Source: Lactarius indigo (taxonomy: Eukaryota > Basidiomycota > Agaricomycetes > Russulales > Russulaceae). From it: a stretch of 64,000 bases of DNA. Position 1 is the first letter of the stretch; each line of letters opens with the position of its first letter. The stretch spans positions 62,001-126,000 of the forward strand of contig JAFKAC010000058.1 in the NCBI GenBank assembly GCA_025766275.1, given 5' to 3'. This document shows positions 49,831 to 60,334 of this stretch, one piece after another. The position numbers and the translations under genes were made by a program. Below the pieces are notes generated by a model. It was not told the origin of the DNA. It saw nothing but the letters and a program-made list of their open reading frames with translations, and did not search any database.

Positions 49831-50224
49831 GATATCTCTGGATGATTAGCCTAGAGTGTCTAGCCATGTGTATGCATTCAGAGACTAGGACCCCATAGAT
49901 ATATTCTGCATGAATTGTTTCCACAGCCAAGGCTCATGTATGTGTACTTATTATGTTCTCTCCCATTGTAATGATTACCCCATGTTACTTGATTGGAACA
50001 TGTACACTTCCTTTATTATTAGTTATTAGTCTAATTGATCAGGCACAAAGGACAGTATGTGTCATTTCCATTCATTTCAGAGTATTTAGTAAGTTCTCTT
50101 TGTTATGACTTGACACATCCAGTGTCACAGTGTAAGCTCCACTCAACCATTTCTACACTTGATGACTTTCACAAAGCCTTGAAGTGTTTCCTGCCTGATA
50201 AACTCCCGCACACCCACATAATGT
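49831..50224. other. Spacer between the inverted minisatellite arms
   Basis: An AT-richer unique spacer of about 390 bp with an 86-codon plus-strand frame (50035-50295) running into the right arm. No recognisable transposase or other domain. Confidence 0.5.
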
Positions 50225-52060
50225 ATTGCTCCAGAACATGTCCAAAATATCTTGGACATCCATACATGTTAATACCCTTTAGTATGTGCACATAATCTTG
50301 GACATATTGGTCTGGAACATGTCTGAGATATCTTGAACACCCATACATGTTTATACCCTCCAGTACACCTACTATATAATCTTGGACATATTGGTCCGAA
50401 GCATGTCCAAGATATCTTGGACACATATACATGTTAATACCCTCCAGTATGTGGACATAATCTCGGACATATTGGTCTGAAGCATGTCCGAGATATCTCA
50501 GACACCCATACATGTTAATACCCTCCAATATGTGGACGTAATCTTGGACATATTGGTCCGAAGCATGTCTGAGATATCTTGGACACCCATACATGTTAAT
50601 ACCCTCCAGTATGTGGATGTAATCTCGGACATATTGGTCCGAAGCATGTCCGAGATTTTTTGGACACCCATACATGTTAATACCCTCTAATATGTGGATG
50701 TAATCTCGGACATATTGGTCCGAAGCATGTCCGAGATATCTCGGACACCCATATGATGAACAGCACACATAGATAGCTTACTCACAGAGGGACAAAGTGT
50801 TCTGTGGTGAGACAAGCTGGGTGGCTAGAAGCAGCAACAGGAAAGTCTAGCAAGGTAAAGCAAGGTGTCTGGCACACAACAGTGAGGAACTGATAATACA
50901 TTAGAGAGGGGAAGACATACCTGGCACACAACAGTGAGGAACTGATGTGGACCAGGAGCGTACATGGTACTCTACTTATACTCATACAGGGAGTGACAGT
51001 ACTACAAAGTGAGTAACACCCAGTCACAGAATACAAGACACATTGTTCTATACAGGACACAAAGGAATGGATATAAAGAGAACAAGGCGTAGAGAACAAG
51101 AAGAGTCCAGAGCAGGATGATATCATAATGACATCATAATAAAGATAAGAACAAAAAGTAGAACAAAGAAACGTAGTACAATAGTAAGTCCGGAACTGTC
51201 CAAATGATGTCATATACATGTGATGTCATAGTCCAGATTGTACAGATCAAAATAATCTAATCTACTGTAGTCCGTTATCTATGAGTCCATTAGAGCCGCT
51301 AAGTGCACACAGGTCACTTATCAACACCATACATGTTAATACCCTCCAGTATATGGACATAATCTCGGACATATTGGTCCGAAGCATGTCCGAGATATCT
51401 TGGACACCCATACATGTTAATACCCTCCAGTATGTGGATGTAATCTCGGACATATTGGTCCGAAGCATGTCCGAGATTTTTGGACACCCATACATGTTTA
51501 TACCCTCTAGTACACCTATATAATCTCGGACCTATTGGTCCATAACATGTCCGAGATATCTTGGACACATATACATGTTAATACCCTCCAGTATGTGGAT
51601 GTAATCTCAGACATATTGGTCCGAAGCATGTCCGAGATTTTTTGGACACCCATACATGTTTATACCCTCTAATATGTGGATGTAATCTCGGACATATTGG
51701 TCCGAAGCATGTCCGAGATATCTCGGACACCCATACATGTTAATACCCTCCAGTATGTGCACATAATCTCAGACATATTGGTCCGAAGCATGTCCGAGAT
51801 ATCTCAGACACCCATAAATGTTTATACCCTCCAGTATATGGACATAATCTTGGACATATTGGTCCGAAGCATGTCCGAGATATCTCGGACACCCATACAT
51901 GTTAATACCCTCCAATACACCTATATAATCTCGGACCTATTGGTCCGTAACATGTCCTAGATATCTCGGACACCCATACATGTTCATACCCTCCAGTATG
52001 TGAACATAATCTTGGACATATTGGTCCGGTACATGTCCAAGGTATCTTCACCATCTGGCC
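50225..52060. repeat. Right arm: about 15 units of the 81-bp minisatellite, inverted
   Basis: The same unit as the left arm appears in reverse complement (CCATACATGTTAATACCCTC ...). The arm runs 50225-50753 and 51327-52060, interrupted by the 573-bp insertion. The total number of units is close to that of the left arm, so the arms could form a very large hairpin. Degenerate TCTGAGATACATTCTCGGA-like half-units trail off at 52060-52160. Confidence 0.92.
50754..51326. mobile_element. Putative solo LTR inside the right minisatellite arm
   Basis: A 573-bp unrelated sequence interrupts a repeat unit. It begins TGATGAACAG and ends CTTATCAACA (imperfect inverted ends with TG...CA), and is flanked by a 5-bp direct repeat CCATA (50749-50753, 51327-51331). 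The uninterrupted unit has one CCATA. A 26-bp direct repeat (CTGGCACACAACAGTGAGGA...) occurs inside. No internal coding region, so a solo LTR is the best fit; Copia-type ends are suggested but not certain. Confidence 0.75.
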
Positions 52061-52739
52061 AAGATACATTCTCAGACATGGTTCTTAGCCATCTGTCTGA
52101 GATACATTCTCGGATGTGGTTCTTAACTATCCGTCCGAGATATGTTCTCGGACTTGGAGATATTTATACATTTTGTCCGTCCGAGCCGATGTCGGTTGAC
52201 TCATGAGTCTTGGGAGATTCTTTGCTGTCGGCCGATGTCGGCTGGCCCATGACATATCAAAGATTCTCACCATCAGTTGGCCCATCAGTTATGGAAGTCA
52301 TGCCGGATCATTGGCTGTCGATATGGGGTCTAACGAGCAGGTACTTGTGAGCTTGTAGTGGTAGGCCATATCTCTGCCTAGAGAGCAAGGCGTGTGAAGG
52401 GGTGAAGCAGAGAGGGGAGAGGATGCAAATGACTGTCCCGTTTTGGAAAAGATGTCGACAAAGCGTTCCCAAAGCGTGATCACCCTCTTCAGCAACTTCT
52501 CGACGTCGGAGCGGGAGATCCACAGCATGGACAGTCCGTCGTTTGTGCTAGTGAAGAGCGTGTCGTAGACCGGGAGAGGAAGGGAAGATGGAAGTTCATC
52601 GTGGTAGGTGGGGGCGTGTTGAAGAAGATCATCAAGATTCAGTATATGAGAAACGAGGGCCAGGAGACACCATAGTAGGGAGGGATGCATGGGCATTACT
52701 TGATCGTGGACTCTGTTCAAGCTGAGTCATGAGCCAAGT

Positions 52740-53520
52740 CAGCTCGATGTCGCCGTGAATATCCAGATGACGTTATCTGAGCTTTCATACGGGAACCAAC
52801 TTTGATGGCCAGGTCCAAGAAAATGCAGACTTTCAAGTCACTGAACATGACAGAGTCTCGCGTGCCATCTTCACAGCCCAATCGTAATGTAAACCCAGGA
52901 CATAATCTGACTTCGCAGGAACTCTGCGTTCTCTTCGCCGAAGTCTACTGAATTCTCGCCAGACGCATATCTATTCAAAAAGTATATATTCTGGATCTAG
53001 ACCGCTGGCCTTGGGTTTGTGGTGAGCCGGACGACTTGCAGCTACATCCCGCAGACCTCCTTTTCACCCCGTTCAACCACGAGTGACAAACTTCCTAATC
53101 CAGGCCCGGCAAGAGACTCGACCATGACCTGCATGACCACTTATGACGGCGCCTAAAACTAACCATTGTCCCCTAATACACGAAGTTTTAGACAACGCTC
53201 TAACCCAACTTACTTAATGTTCAGCCTCTGCAAAGCGCCTCCGCCCATTTCTCATATGAGGCAATACCCTGCCCTTCACGAGGGAACGTCGATGTAGAGA
53301 AGTGCCTTACGAGGACCCGCCCATCTATGTTCGTAATCGCTTACGTAGTCCAGATCGGGTCCCGGAACCCGCAATACAGTATCGTCGCAGCGAGGTGGAG
53401 TGCCTATGTTTCTGTGCGTCATCTGCGTTGGGTGATAGACGGAGGGGAAGGCGAGTTCGGCTGTAGAATGTCAGGAGTGCACAGTGTTAAGGTGAAGCTT
53501 GAACGTGTCGAACCGAATAT
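52740..53520 (-). other. Conserved minus-strand block X, copy 3
   Basis: Near-collinear with 3240-3880, with small indels throughout. Short frames on both strands, none conserved between the two copies. Family unknown. Confidence 0.4.
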
Positions 53521-53529
53521 GCACGCCGC

Positions 53530-54340
53530 AGCGCGCAAATTCTGACAACCTGTGCGAGCTTGTCCATCAACCAACCGGTGCAGATCACCTTATTTAAGAT
53601 AACCTCAATGTATGGTTAATTTCTGGAAGAAAAGGAATGGGGGAGAGCTCAGTCATGACCCAGCGCTCGAATTTGGTTGCGGAAGCCTTCAGCGCTGCGG
53701 CTACTTGCACGTAGTAGGGTCCTGATTGGTGCTCTGGAATCCATGGCTAGTAAGAACTAGTAGATGCATGTTGTGCTCAAGCCAGGCGGCATCCAGACCG
53801 ACATTTGCTTTTTGCACTGTCGTTGAAGAGCCATGAGTTGAAGAGAGACGGACTCCTGGGATACATACCTTGTTCCTCCGTGTCTACATGCGTATGCTGT
53901 CCGGCGTGCAGGTCTTCAAGCTTTCCACTTAAGAATATCCATAGGAGTGCAAACTTCGTGTGCTGTTATGCATCGAGGATGGCGTCGAACTTGAAGAGCA
54001 GGACAAAATCGAAGGTGGTCGAGTCGGACAGGGCCGTGGCGATCGCGTCAACAACGACAGGCTGTCTCGAGTGTGATGTGAGGTCTCTGCACGGAAAGGA
54101 GGTGTAAGGAGGTGAAGCAGAAAGAGAGGCAGAGACCATACGGCTGCCCTGCTTTAGAAGACGCGTCGACAAGGCGCTCCAATCAGGCGTCCTTCTTTGA
54201 GGGCATGAACTCATTCCGTTAGATATTTCTCGACACCAGCACAGCACATGCAGCTTCGTCGCTGGTGCTGGCAAGATATAAGAGCGCGTTGGAGACCGGA
54301 AGACGGTGGGCAGGTTGTCGTGAGAACGTACAGTGAAGAC
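53530..54340 (-). pseudogene. eIF3m-like PCI pseudogene (e13)
   Basis: Leftward from 54260, one frame carries KLHVLCWCREISNGM in place of the DVEKW helix. Near its end it reads VVVDAIATALSDSTTFDFVL and LFKFDAILDA (about 54060-53970). Beyond this, LLWIFLSGKLEDLHA and HTHVDTEEQG (about 53930-53870) precede a donor-like GTATGT. The exon equivalent to LDAAWLEHNMH follows near 53780. Structure and lesions parallel e2 (3890-5490) but without the MITE, giving an empty site for it at about 54283. Confidence 0.75.
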
Positions 54341-54476
54341 ACGCGGTCACGCGGTCACGTGATATGTCACAAAGGTCGGTCACTCTGGCCGTTCGTTCGA
54401 AAGTGTTTTACGAGACTAGGCTACCCCACCGCATCGTACTCTCTAACAATCGACACACATCACAGTCTTCGCTGCA
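54340..54476 (+). promoter_or_regulatory. Type I upstream block of copy J
   Basis: CACGTG at 54356-54361, followed by ATATGTCACAAAGGTCGGTC and the ACAATCGACACACATCACAG pre-ATG stretch. Regulatory role is inferred. Confidence 0.5.
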
Positions 54477-57221
54477 ATGTCCCGGGATCCTCACGAGGCT
54501 AGCAGCGTACTCAACACAGGATTTGGTGAAGGTACCATTCTCTCACATGACTCTATCCTTGTACCAAGGTTCTCACCTCACTTCCGCCAAAATAGGTGAC
54601 TACCGGTACCCACCCCCGTCGGCACAGAATGAAGCATCACATGGTGTATCTAATTTCGTCGATGGTTCTGGGCCCATATTCTCGATGTACATGGAAATGG
54701 CGACGGAAGAGGACAAGAAGATGGTCGAGAACTGGAAAGCGGATGCAGACGGTATCCTCATATTTGTGTGTCTCTGCCTTTTAATCTGGTGCTTCATACT
54801 GACCCAAATCTCATAGACCGGTTTATTCTCTGCTGCTGTCGCATCCTTGATCTCAGTCTCCATTCAGGATATACGACCAAACCCACAGGACACCTCAAAT
54901 TTCTACCTCGCAAATATCTACCAGACTACCATCAACCCCAATATCTCGGCTTCCCCCCCCGCTTCCCCTCCCCCATTCTCTCCACCAAACTACGCAATTT
55001 GGGTAAACTCACTTTGGTTCATGAGCCTGGTGATCAGTCTTACCTGTGCCCTGCTCGCGACGTTGCTGCAGCAATGGGCACGAAGATATCTCAAGGTCAC
55101 TCAGACACGTTACAGTCCAGAAAAGCGAGCACGAATTCGTTCGTTCTTTGCCGAGGGGGTTGAGAAGTGTCTCCTCCCATGGGTAGTCGAAACGTTGCCG
55201 GCTCTACTCCACATTTCCCTGTTCCTGTTCTTCGCCGGCCTGGTCGTGTTCCTATCCAACGTCTATATCACGATCTTCAAGTTGGTATTGTCATGGGTCG
55301 GCCTTTGCACGGCTGTGTACGGATGTATCACATTGATGCCAATCTTTCGTCACGATAGCCCATACTACACATCACTTTCATCCTCTGTGTGGTTCACTGT
55401 TTGTGTGATACCAAATGTCACCTTTAAGATTAGTCGGCGGATCGTCTCGTCGGTCAAGTTTTCGGTTCGCTATGGTCGTCTGGTCGCTCCGAGAATCAGG
55501 AACCTTTTGGTCGTAAAAGGCGTCCAGAGGATAGCTGAGGAGAGTGCTCTGAGGTCCCGACCAGAACTCGACACCCGCGCCTTCATGTGGACGTTTGACT
55601 GTCTGGACGAAGATCACGAACTGGAGCGCTTCTTTTCCGGCTTACCCGGCATCCGCAGCTCCAAGGTGGTCAAAGATCCTCTGCCCAGTCTCACCAAAGA
55701 GGACAAAGACAAGCTTTCTGATGCATTGATAGGATTCTTTGACCGCACTTTCTCATCGGAGTTGCTTCCCGGGCCTGTCAAAAATCGCCGGGCAATCATC
55801 TGCGCGAAAGCCCTTGACCCGCTGCAATTTCCCGTTGCATTCTGGCATATCTTCGACGGAGTCATTTCTGGCGATCAACACAAGGGATTGCAAACTGCCG
55901 AATTTGTCCGTGTCATGCGAGGTTGGTGCAGTTGTGGAGACCAACCAACTAAATTACTTGCAGAGGCCATGTTCACCTATGTTATTGCACGACCCCAACG
56001 CCACAACAACTCTTGGCTTATTTCGGCCCCCAATAAACTGGGAATACCAGAAGCTGACCTCCGACGCTACGCCACAGACTGCGACTTGTCACTAAAAAGC
56101 TTGATTTGCATCACTCGCTACCAATTTAGCCAGTTCGGGAAACCGCCCTGGCCAGATTACTGGTTCTTTGATGTTGGACAGACAGCTTCAGAATTTGATG
56201 TGCAAGATGCGTCACCCGATCTGCAGCACGAGTTCTGTGCACTCTGGAATCAAGTTGTTCTCAAAGCGCAGAATAACGGCGATCAGTGGATGGCGATATT
56301 TGTCCTCATACCAATTCGGAAGGTATATATCGCTCTTCATGAAGGTACCGATGCTGCCCCAACACAATTCTCCGCCTCCACCGATGATTGGGATGACTTT
56401 CTGCTTGACCCAAGCTCGTATCCACGGTGCGACGTTGTTGGCCATATTCACGACTCTTCCTCCACGACCTCAGCTCAGACTGTCCTGCGCGATAATGATG
56501 CGCCGCTCCCTGCTCTCCTTACCAGTTCCCATGTGCCTCCCTCGTCCGTAGCTGCCCCACCTCGTGTCGTCGAAAGCCTCACAGATATACCCCTTGACGA
56601 CTTCCACCCCCGAACTGCTCGTCTGACGACCGCCGAAAGCCTCTCATTTCCTGTCACCTCTGGTGGAACAATACCCCGCCCTACTTCTACAACCTTGACA
56701 TCCACCTCTCCTCTTTCCTCTACCTCCCCACCCGCTACTGTTGCCATTCTGCACAACGCAGACCTCATGGCGCCTTCCGGTCCACCAAACCACCCTTCTT
56801 TAGCTTCCCGTCCAATTCTCGACAATATACTTCCTACAGGTTTGTCGCTGTCTTCACACTTGCCCATGACTCGATCTAACCCCTCGCCTTCTCTCTCACA
56901 GAACGTCATCGCTCGGAAATAACCCCTTCTGCTCTCAGCGCTTCGATAGGGCCAGCCTCTGCGTCTGATCTGCGTGCCACTGTCGAGGACGATGGCAGCC
57001 CGAAGCTTGGTCCACGCAATGATAATGACGCTCTTGACCCCACCTCGGCGATTCACGCAATCCACGCAAACACTCTGGCCACCACGGATCCTCCACAGCA
57101 CTCTCCGTCGGTCACTGACATGTACCCGACCATTGCGAGCCCATCACCACGTCAACCAAATGCTGAGCGTACAGGAGATCATCCACCACAGCTCTTGCAT
57201 TCCCCGTATGATATAGTTTAA
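54477..57221 (+). CDS. DUF6535 family membrane protein, copy J
   Basis: Exons 54477-54531, 54596-54765, 54817-56839 and 56902-57221 give 855 aa. Exon 1 reads MSRDPHEASS. Loop residues before helix 2 resemble copy D (PPNYAIWVNSLWFMS), while helices 3-4 resemble copy B (PEKRARIRSFFAEGVEKC), a mosaic pattern. The variable segment (55390-55533) has 48 residues and is rich in Arg/Lys/Val. The cytosolic block reads FMWTFDCLDEDHELERFF. The 62-nt last intron must be spliced to reach YDIV; unspliced translation stops at 56922. Function unknown, predicted multi-pass membrane protein. Confidence 0.87.
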
Positions 57222-57399
57222 CATCCCCGAGTCTCTTAGACGCGAATGTACGATATATTCCTGTTGGACTCCCGATATCGTCATTACGATTACTATTCAA
57301 TACTTTTTACTTTTTCTCATCTTGTATATATGCCGTTCTATTACATGGTACAAATACCGTGGCGAAATGTGTATACTTGATAAAATGGCAAGCTGTGAG

Positions 57400-57960
57400 C
57401 GAGTCTTAGCGATCCCCTTGAGTGGGCCGATGAGCGTACCTGGCAGAGACGCGGGGGGCTGCGCGCACGTAGCCTATGCTTGCGCAGCGAGGATCGCATC
57501 GAGCTTGAAAAGCGCGTCAATGGTCGAAGACGGTCAAATAGGACAAGGCTGTGGCTACCATATCACACAAACTGACTGTCACCTGCGATGCGGGCTCTAG
57601 TGCGAAGACGTATGTGAGCTCGTAGTAGTATGCCATCTCTCTGCCTGGAGAGTAAGGCGGTGAAAAGGAGAGGCAGACGATGGGTATGCTGTCCCGCTTT
57701 GGAAATGACGTTGACAACGTGCTCCAAGGAAGCGCTCTCCTCTGAAAGCGTAATCACCCTCTCCTTCAGACACTTCTCAACGTCGCGGCGGGAGGCGTGG
57801 AGCACAGAAAACTCGCCATTTGTGCTACATGGCGAGGAGCGTGTCGTTCCGGCCTATGACCCATAAACAAGAGACGAAGGACAGATTGTTGTGGGAGGCG
57901 AAAGTGTGTTGAAGAAGTTCCTCAAGCTTTAGTGGACAAGAAACGAGGGCCAGAGGGCGG
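57400..57960 (-). pseudogene. eIF3m-like PCI fragment (e14)
   Basis: Leftward from 57805: VLHASRRDVEKCLKERVITL, EHVVNVISKAGQ, then AYYYELTYVFALEPASQ and VSLCDMVATALSYLTVFD in a second frame. Clear partner of e10 (39230-39775) with different small lesions. Confidence 0.75.
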
Positions 57961-58009
57961 CATAGAGAAAGGGGAACGCAGGCGCAGTAAGTTGTTTACG
58001 GACTCTATG

Positions 58010-59400
58010 GTCGGGGAGTGACGGATCTATATTACGCCTTTTTGTTTTGGCTGCCAGTTCAATAGGTCAGCGTACAAAATGTTGATGAATTATTCGATCT
58101 TTGTTGCGAACCGGTAGTGAGACGAGACGGTGGAGACAGCGTTGGTACACCGTGGTGAGAACCCCGAGCCTCACCTAACTCCTTGACACCCCTCCGAGTC
58201 GTATGACAGATAAGACCTCTCTTTGCCCTACAGCAGCTTAAATCAGAGACGCCCTCGATCATAAGCGTCTATCACATCAATTAGACATAAGGAACACACA
58301 AGGGTACACATTCCGATTCTGGTCCACTGATCGAGATGCACCCCGTGAGCTCGGCGGTCCGTGCTTTGCCCTAAATTAGATGCGAAAAACAATTGAAACC
58401 TACATACATTGTCTTTAAAGTATTCTCCATGAATAATAAGGTAGCGTGGGCTCTTTCTTGTGGCTTTTGCAGATGTGTAGAGGTGTAGACTAATTCGTCT
58501 GCGCTAAGAAAACTGACACAAGAGAACCAAAAAAATCAATATCGACTCGCGTCATTTAAGCCAAGTCACCCCAATGCCATCGCGTCTGGTCTCTAAGCCT
58601 TCATACGGAGACTAACTCTGATGGAGGTCCAAGGGGCTCCTCTCAGAGAGTAACTTCTATGAATGCGCAGACTTTCAAGTTACCGAGCCGCGGAACGTGA
58701 CAGTCTTGGGTGCCTGTCCACTTTTGCTACCTTCATAGCTTGACTGTAGAGAACACAATCCGACTTCGCAGGATAACTTTGCGTTCTCTTTCGCCAATAT
58801 CCACTGGAGTCTCTCTCCGCGCATGTCTATTCGGAAAATGTGTGGTGGATATCGACCACTGGCGTTGAGTTTTTGCGCTAGACCCCTTACGGCTACGCCC
58901 CGTAGACCATCTTTTCGGCTGATTCTAAGAGTGAGCGATAAGCTCCCAAACAGAGTCCGTAAGAGACTCGGCCACGACCACTTACGACGACACCTAAAAC
59001 TAATCATTGACCCCATGATATCCGAAGTTTTAGGCAACGCTCTAACCCAACTCACTTATTTTTCAGCTTCGCAAAGCACCTGAAGCACCCCTGCCGATTT
59101 CTCATAAGAGGTGACGCTATGTCCTTCACGAGGGAACGTCGACATGGGGAAGTGCTTTATGAGGACCCGTCCATCTATGTCCGCCATAGCTTAATACATA
59201 GTCCAGACCACGCGCATCGCCGCAGTGAGCTGGAGTGCCTCGTCAGTGACCCTTCCGTCTGACAATTGCGTTGGTAGGAAAGAAGGAAGGCGAGTTTGGC
59301 TGCGCTAAGTCAGGAGTGCACAGTGTTAAGGAGTGCGAGACGATCGCCGCCGCGAAGATCGAACGAGGAGTCGAACCGAATGTATGCGCAGCGGTGCGGA
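58010..59400 (-). other. Conserved minus-strand block X, copy 4
   Basis: Collinear with 39900-41180. The minus frame 59055-58675 (126 codons) matches the corresponding frame of that copy through most of its length, and VTDEALQLTAAM is readable near 59240. Conservation of one minus frame between two copies leaves a decayed gene possible, but I do not recognise it. Confidence 0.4.
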
Positions 59401-59429
59401 ACCTCTGACGGTCTGAGCGAGCTTGTCGG

Positions 59430-60230
59430 TTAACAAGCCGGCGCGGAATCGTTTTATTTACAATAACCTCAACGTATGATTATCACCAAGGAGAAAAAGA
59501 GGGCGGTGGAGAGCTCACTATCATGGCCTAGAGCTCGGCTTGGATTGCGTACACCTGCAGCGCCGCGGTTACTTGCACGTACGTTCTGGTTGGTGCTCTG
59601 GAATACGTGGCTGGCGAGAATAAGTAGACGCACATAGCGCTCGAGCTGAGCGGCATCCAGAACTGCATTTACTTAATGTATTTTTGTGTTGTCGTCAGGA
59701 CCGGGCGTAGAACGGAGACAGATTCTCGGGATACTCTGTACCGTGCTCCCCGGCAATGTCTATGTGTATGTGCTGCCAGGCGTACAGCTCGCCAAGATCT
59801 CCACTTGAAAATATCCAGAGTACAAACAGCGGGTGCAGTTACGCAGCGAGGGCAGCATCGAGCTTGAAGAGCAGGACGAAGTCAAAGATGGTCGGTTCGG
59901 ATAGGGCCGTGGCGACAGCGTCGATCACGGCGCGCTATTCCGCTTGCAGTGCAGTCTCTGCACGAAGATCGGGCGTCAGTTTGTGAAGCAGAAAGAGAGG
60001 CAGAGACGGTGCAGCTGCCCCGCTTCGGAAAACACGTCGACAAGGCGCTCTTCTCCAGGGGAGTGAACTCCCAAATGAGCCACTTCTCGACATCAGCGCA
60101 GGAGACCTGCAGCATGTGCAGCTTCGTTTGTGCTGGCGAGATCCATGGGACGTGTTGGAGACCGGAAGACGGAGGGCAGATTGTCCTGGGAGCGGATCTG
60201 GCAGGCTTCAGTTGTGTTGTTTGCGGACCT
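59430..60230 (-). pseudogene. eIF3m-like PCI pseudogene (e15)
   Basis: Leftward from 60150: KLHMLQVSCADVEKWLIWEF, PLEKSALS, an IDAVATALSEPTIFDFVLLF-like stretch (about 59930-59870) in a separate frame, SLFVLWIFSSGDLGELYAWQ-like and HIHIDIAGEHG-like segments near 59800, and a donor-like GTACAG. Partner of e11 (41190-42020). CACGTG at 60244-60249 lies in the spacer to the plus-strand remnant. Confidence 0.75.
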
Positions 60231-60334
60231 ACGGTTACGTGGTCACGTGCGTCTCGTCGGATCGTGAACGAGGCACTCAACGATGACTAACTACCCTTCT
60301 CATATGAAAACAAGTTTCCGGTTCTGTTGTTTCT

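Larger units (their letters stand above)
48152..52317. mobile_element. 4.17-kb non-autonomous TIR element with minisatellite arms
   Basis: The ends are inverted and similar: CACATAATGATCTACCATGA at left and the complement of CAGCCAATGATCCGGCATGA at right. Longer subterminal inverted sequence follows, including CATAACTGATGGGCCAAC and CATGGGCCAGCCGA on both sides. A 7-bp direct repeat TCGATAT flanks it (48145-48151, 52318-52324), and the uninterrupted paralog has a single TCGATAT at 2784-2790. No transposase ORF is visible. CA...TG ends with a 7-bp duplication do not let me assign a superfamily. Confidence 0.9.
47590..52620 (-). pseudogene. eIF3m-like PCI pseudogene (e12), split by a 4.17-kb element
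   Basis: The right part (52620-52318) reads SSLPLPVYDTLFTSTNDG, RSDVEKLLKRVI, VDIFSKTGQ and AYHYKLTSTCSLDPIS. The left part (48151-47980) continues TQLATPDATVTALFNLTIFD, then FDPLLKLNSVLAGQAHVR. Together they align without a gap to fragment e1 (2661-3090), where the same codons are contiguous. The insertion at 48152-52317 therefore landed in an already duplicated remnant. 47940-47830 and 47760-47590 carry the array's shared 3' segments. Confidence 0.8.

Noticed and set aside
50169..50768. 199-codon minus-strand open frame over the right satellite arm
   Set aside because: Same artefact of the stop-free 81-bp unit, in the inverted arm.
48510..52060. Possible CRISPR-like array of repeats and spacers
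   Set aside because: Units are continuous 81-bp satellites without unique spacers, and the sequence is fungal.
48152..52317. CACTA or hAT assignment for the 4.17-kb element
   Set aside because: Left end CACAT is not matched by the right end (CAGCC), and the direct repeat is 7 bp, neither 2-3 (CACTA) nor 8 (hAT).
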